Positions 63,863-64,000 of a stretch of DNA of 64,000 nt are shown in pieces; within the stretch, counting starts at the first letter, position 1; each line of letters begins with the position of its first letter. The notes beneath the pieces are model-generated. The model was not told the DNA's origin. It was given only the letters and a program-made list of their open reading frames with translations, and did no database searches. The position numbers and the translations under genes were made by a program. Where the stretch lies: the NCBI GenBank assembly GCA_934167485.1, contig CAKPKL010000007.1, forward strand, positions 1 through 64,000. The letters run 5' to 3'. The DNA is from an uncultured Bacilli bacterium. GTDB taxonomy: Bacteria; Bacillota_I; Bacilli_A; RF39; UBA660.

Positions 63863-64000
63863 ATGATTTTTGTAGCGCTTTTAAGAGGTATAAATATAAG
63901 TGGTAAAAATAAAATACCAATGAAAGAATTAAAACTAGGATTTGAACAAATAGGTTATACAGAGGTTACTACTTATTTAAATAGTGGTAATGTTATATTT
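63863..64000 (+). CDS. DUF1697 protein, start only
   Basis: 46 codons from ATG 63863 to the window edge, with AGGTGAG upstream. IFVALLRGINISGKNKIPM followed by ELKLGFEQIGYTEVTTYLNS then GNVIF is the characteristic DUF1697 N-terminus. Truncated by the window, not by mutation. Confidence 0.88.
   Translation, partial: MIFVALLRGINISGKNKIPMKELKLGFEQIGYTEVTTYLNSGNVIF

Overview
The window is chromosomal DNA from a very AT-rich, low-G+C Gram-positive bacterium that uses the standard bacterial code (recG and others end in TGA; Trp is TGG). lon, lepA, cca, hemW, recG, mnmA, tmRNA, and spore genes (a broken spoIVA, a spoVID-like/ysxE-like pair, yabG-veg) point to a spore-forming lineage of the deep Bacilli/Erysipelotrichia/RF39 type found in gut samples. 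The species cannot be fixed from this window.

Layout. 1-15.5 kb is mostly housekeeping (lon, HerA-like ATPase, cca, lepA, an HTH-repeat protein, hemW, a COG2426 exporter, recG). It is interrupted by a type IV prepilin-like surface gene (3595-5483) that is out of frame at an 11-G tract and ends in an A-depleted, G+C-rich patch resembling a diversity-generating-retroelement variable region. A compact three-hairpin small RNA with its own promoter and terminator lies on the minus strand between hemW and the exporter gene.

15.6-36.1 kb, downstream of recG, is a tandem array of three integrative elements. Four related junctions (15.65, 19.6, 27.65, 36.03 kb) share a CTGAAG / hairpin / CATTTTTGTTTAT layout, and tandem TTAGGTACC or TTAGGTGGC repeats, typical of integrase arm sites, lie just inside element ends. 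Element 1 is decayed and carries an 885-aa protein of unknown function. Element 2 carries a MobV relaxase fused to a tyrosine-recombinase catalytic domain, a candidate oriT, a RepA-like ATPase, an XRE repressor with GTTCAAAA operators, and a two-gene cargo (PD-(D/E)XK-like protein plus AlbA/Schlafen-type protein). Element 3 carries an N-terminally shortened integrase and a complete type III restriction-modification pair. No integrase in the array looks intact.

36.2-42.5 kb holds hsp20 and a two-gene operon: a 1320-aa protein with a C-terminal metallophosphoesterase, followed by a 559-aa protein with two HEPN-type RNxIAHG motifs. This is the best candidate for an undescribed defence or toxin system. 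42.5-64 kb returns to core and accessory genes: mnmA, ZIP transporter, NUDIX, GNAT, SDR, DUF4186, a second frameshifted prepilin-like gene behind the same promoter cassette as the first, the spore genes, ssrA, PHP phosphoesterase, a decayed sigma/anti-sigma pair, tRNA-Cys, a heterodimeric ABC exporter, tRNA-Gly, an epimerase, an InlB-repeat surface protein and the start of a DUF1697 gene.
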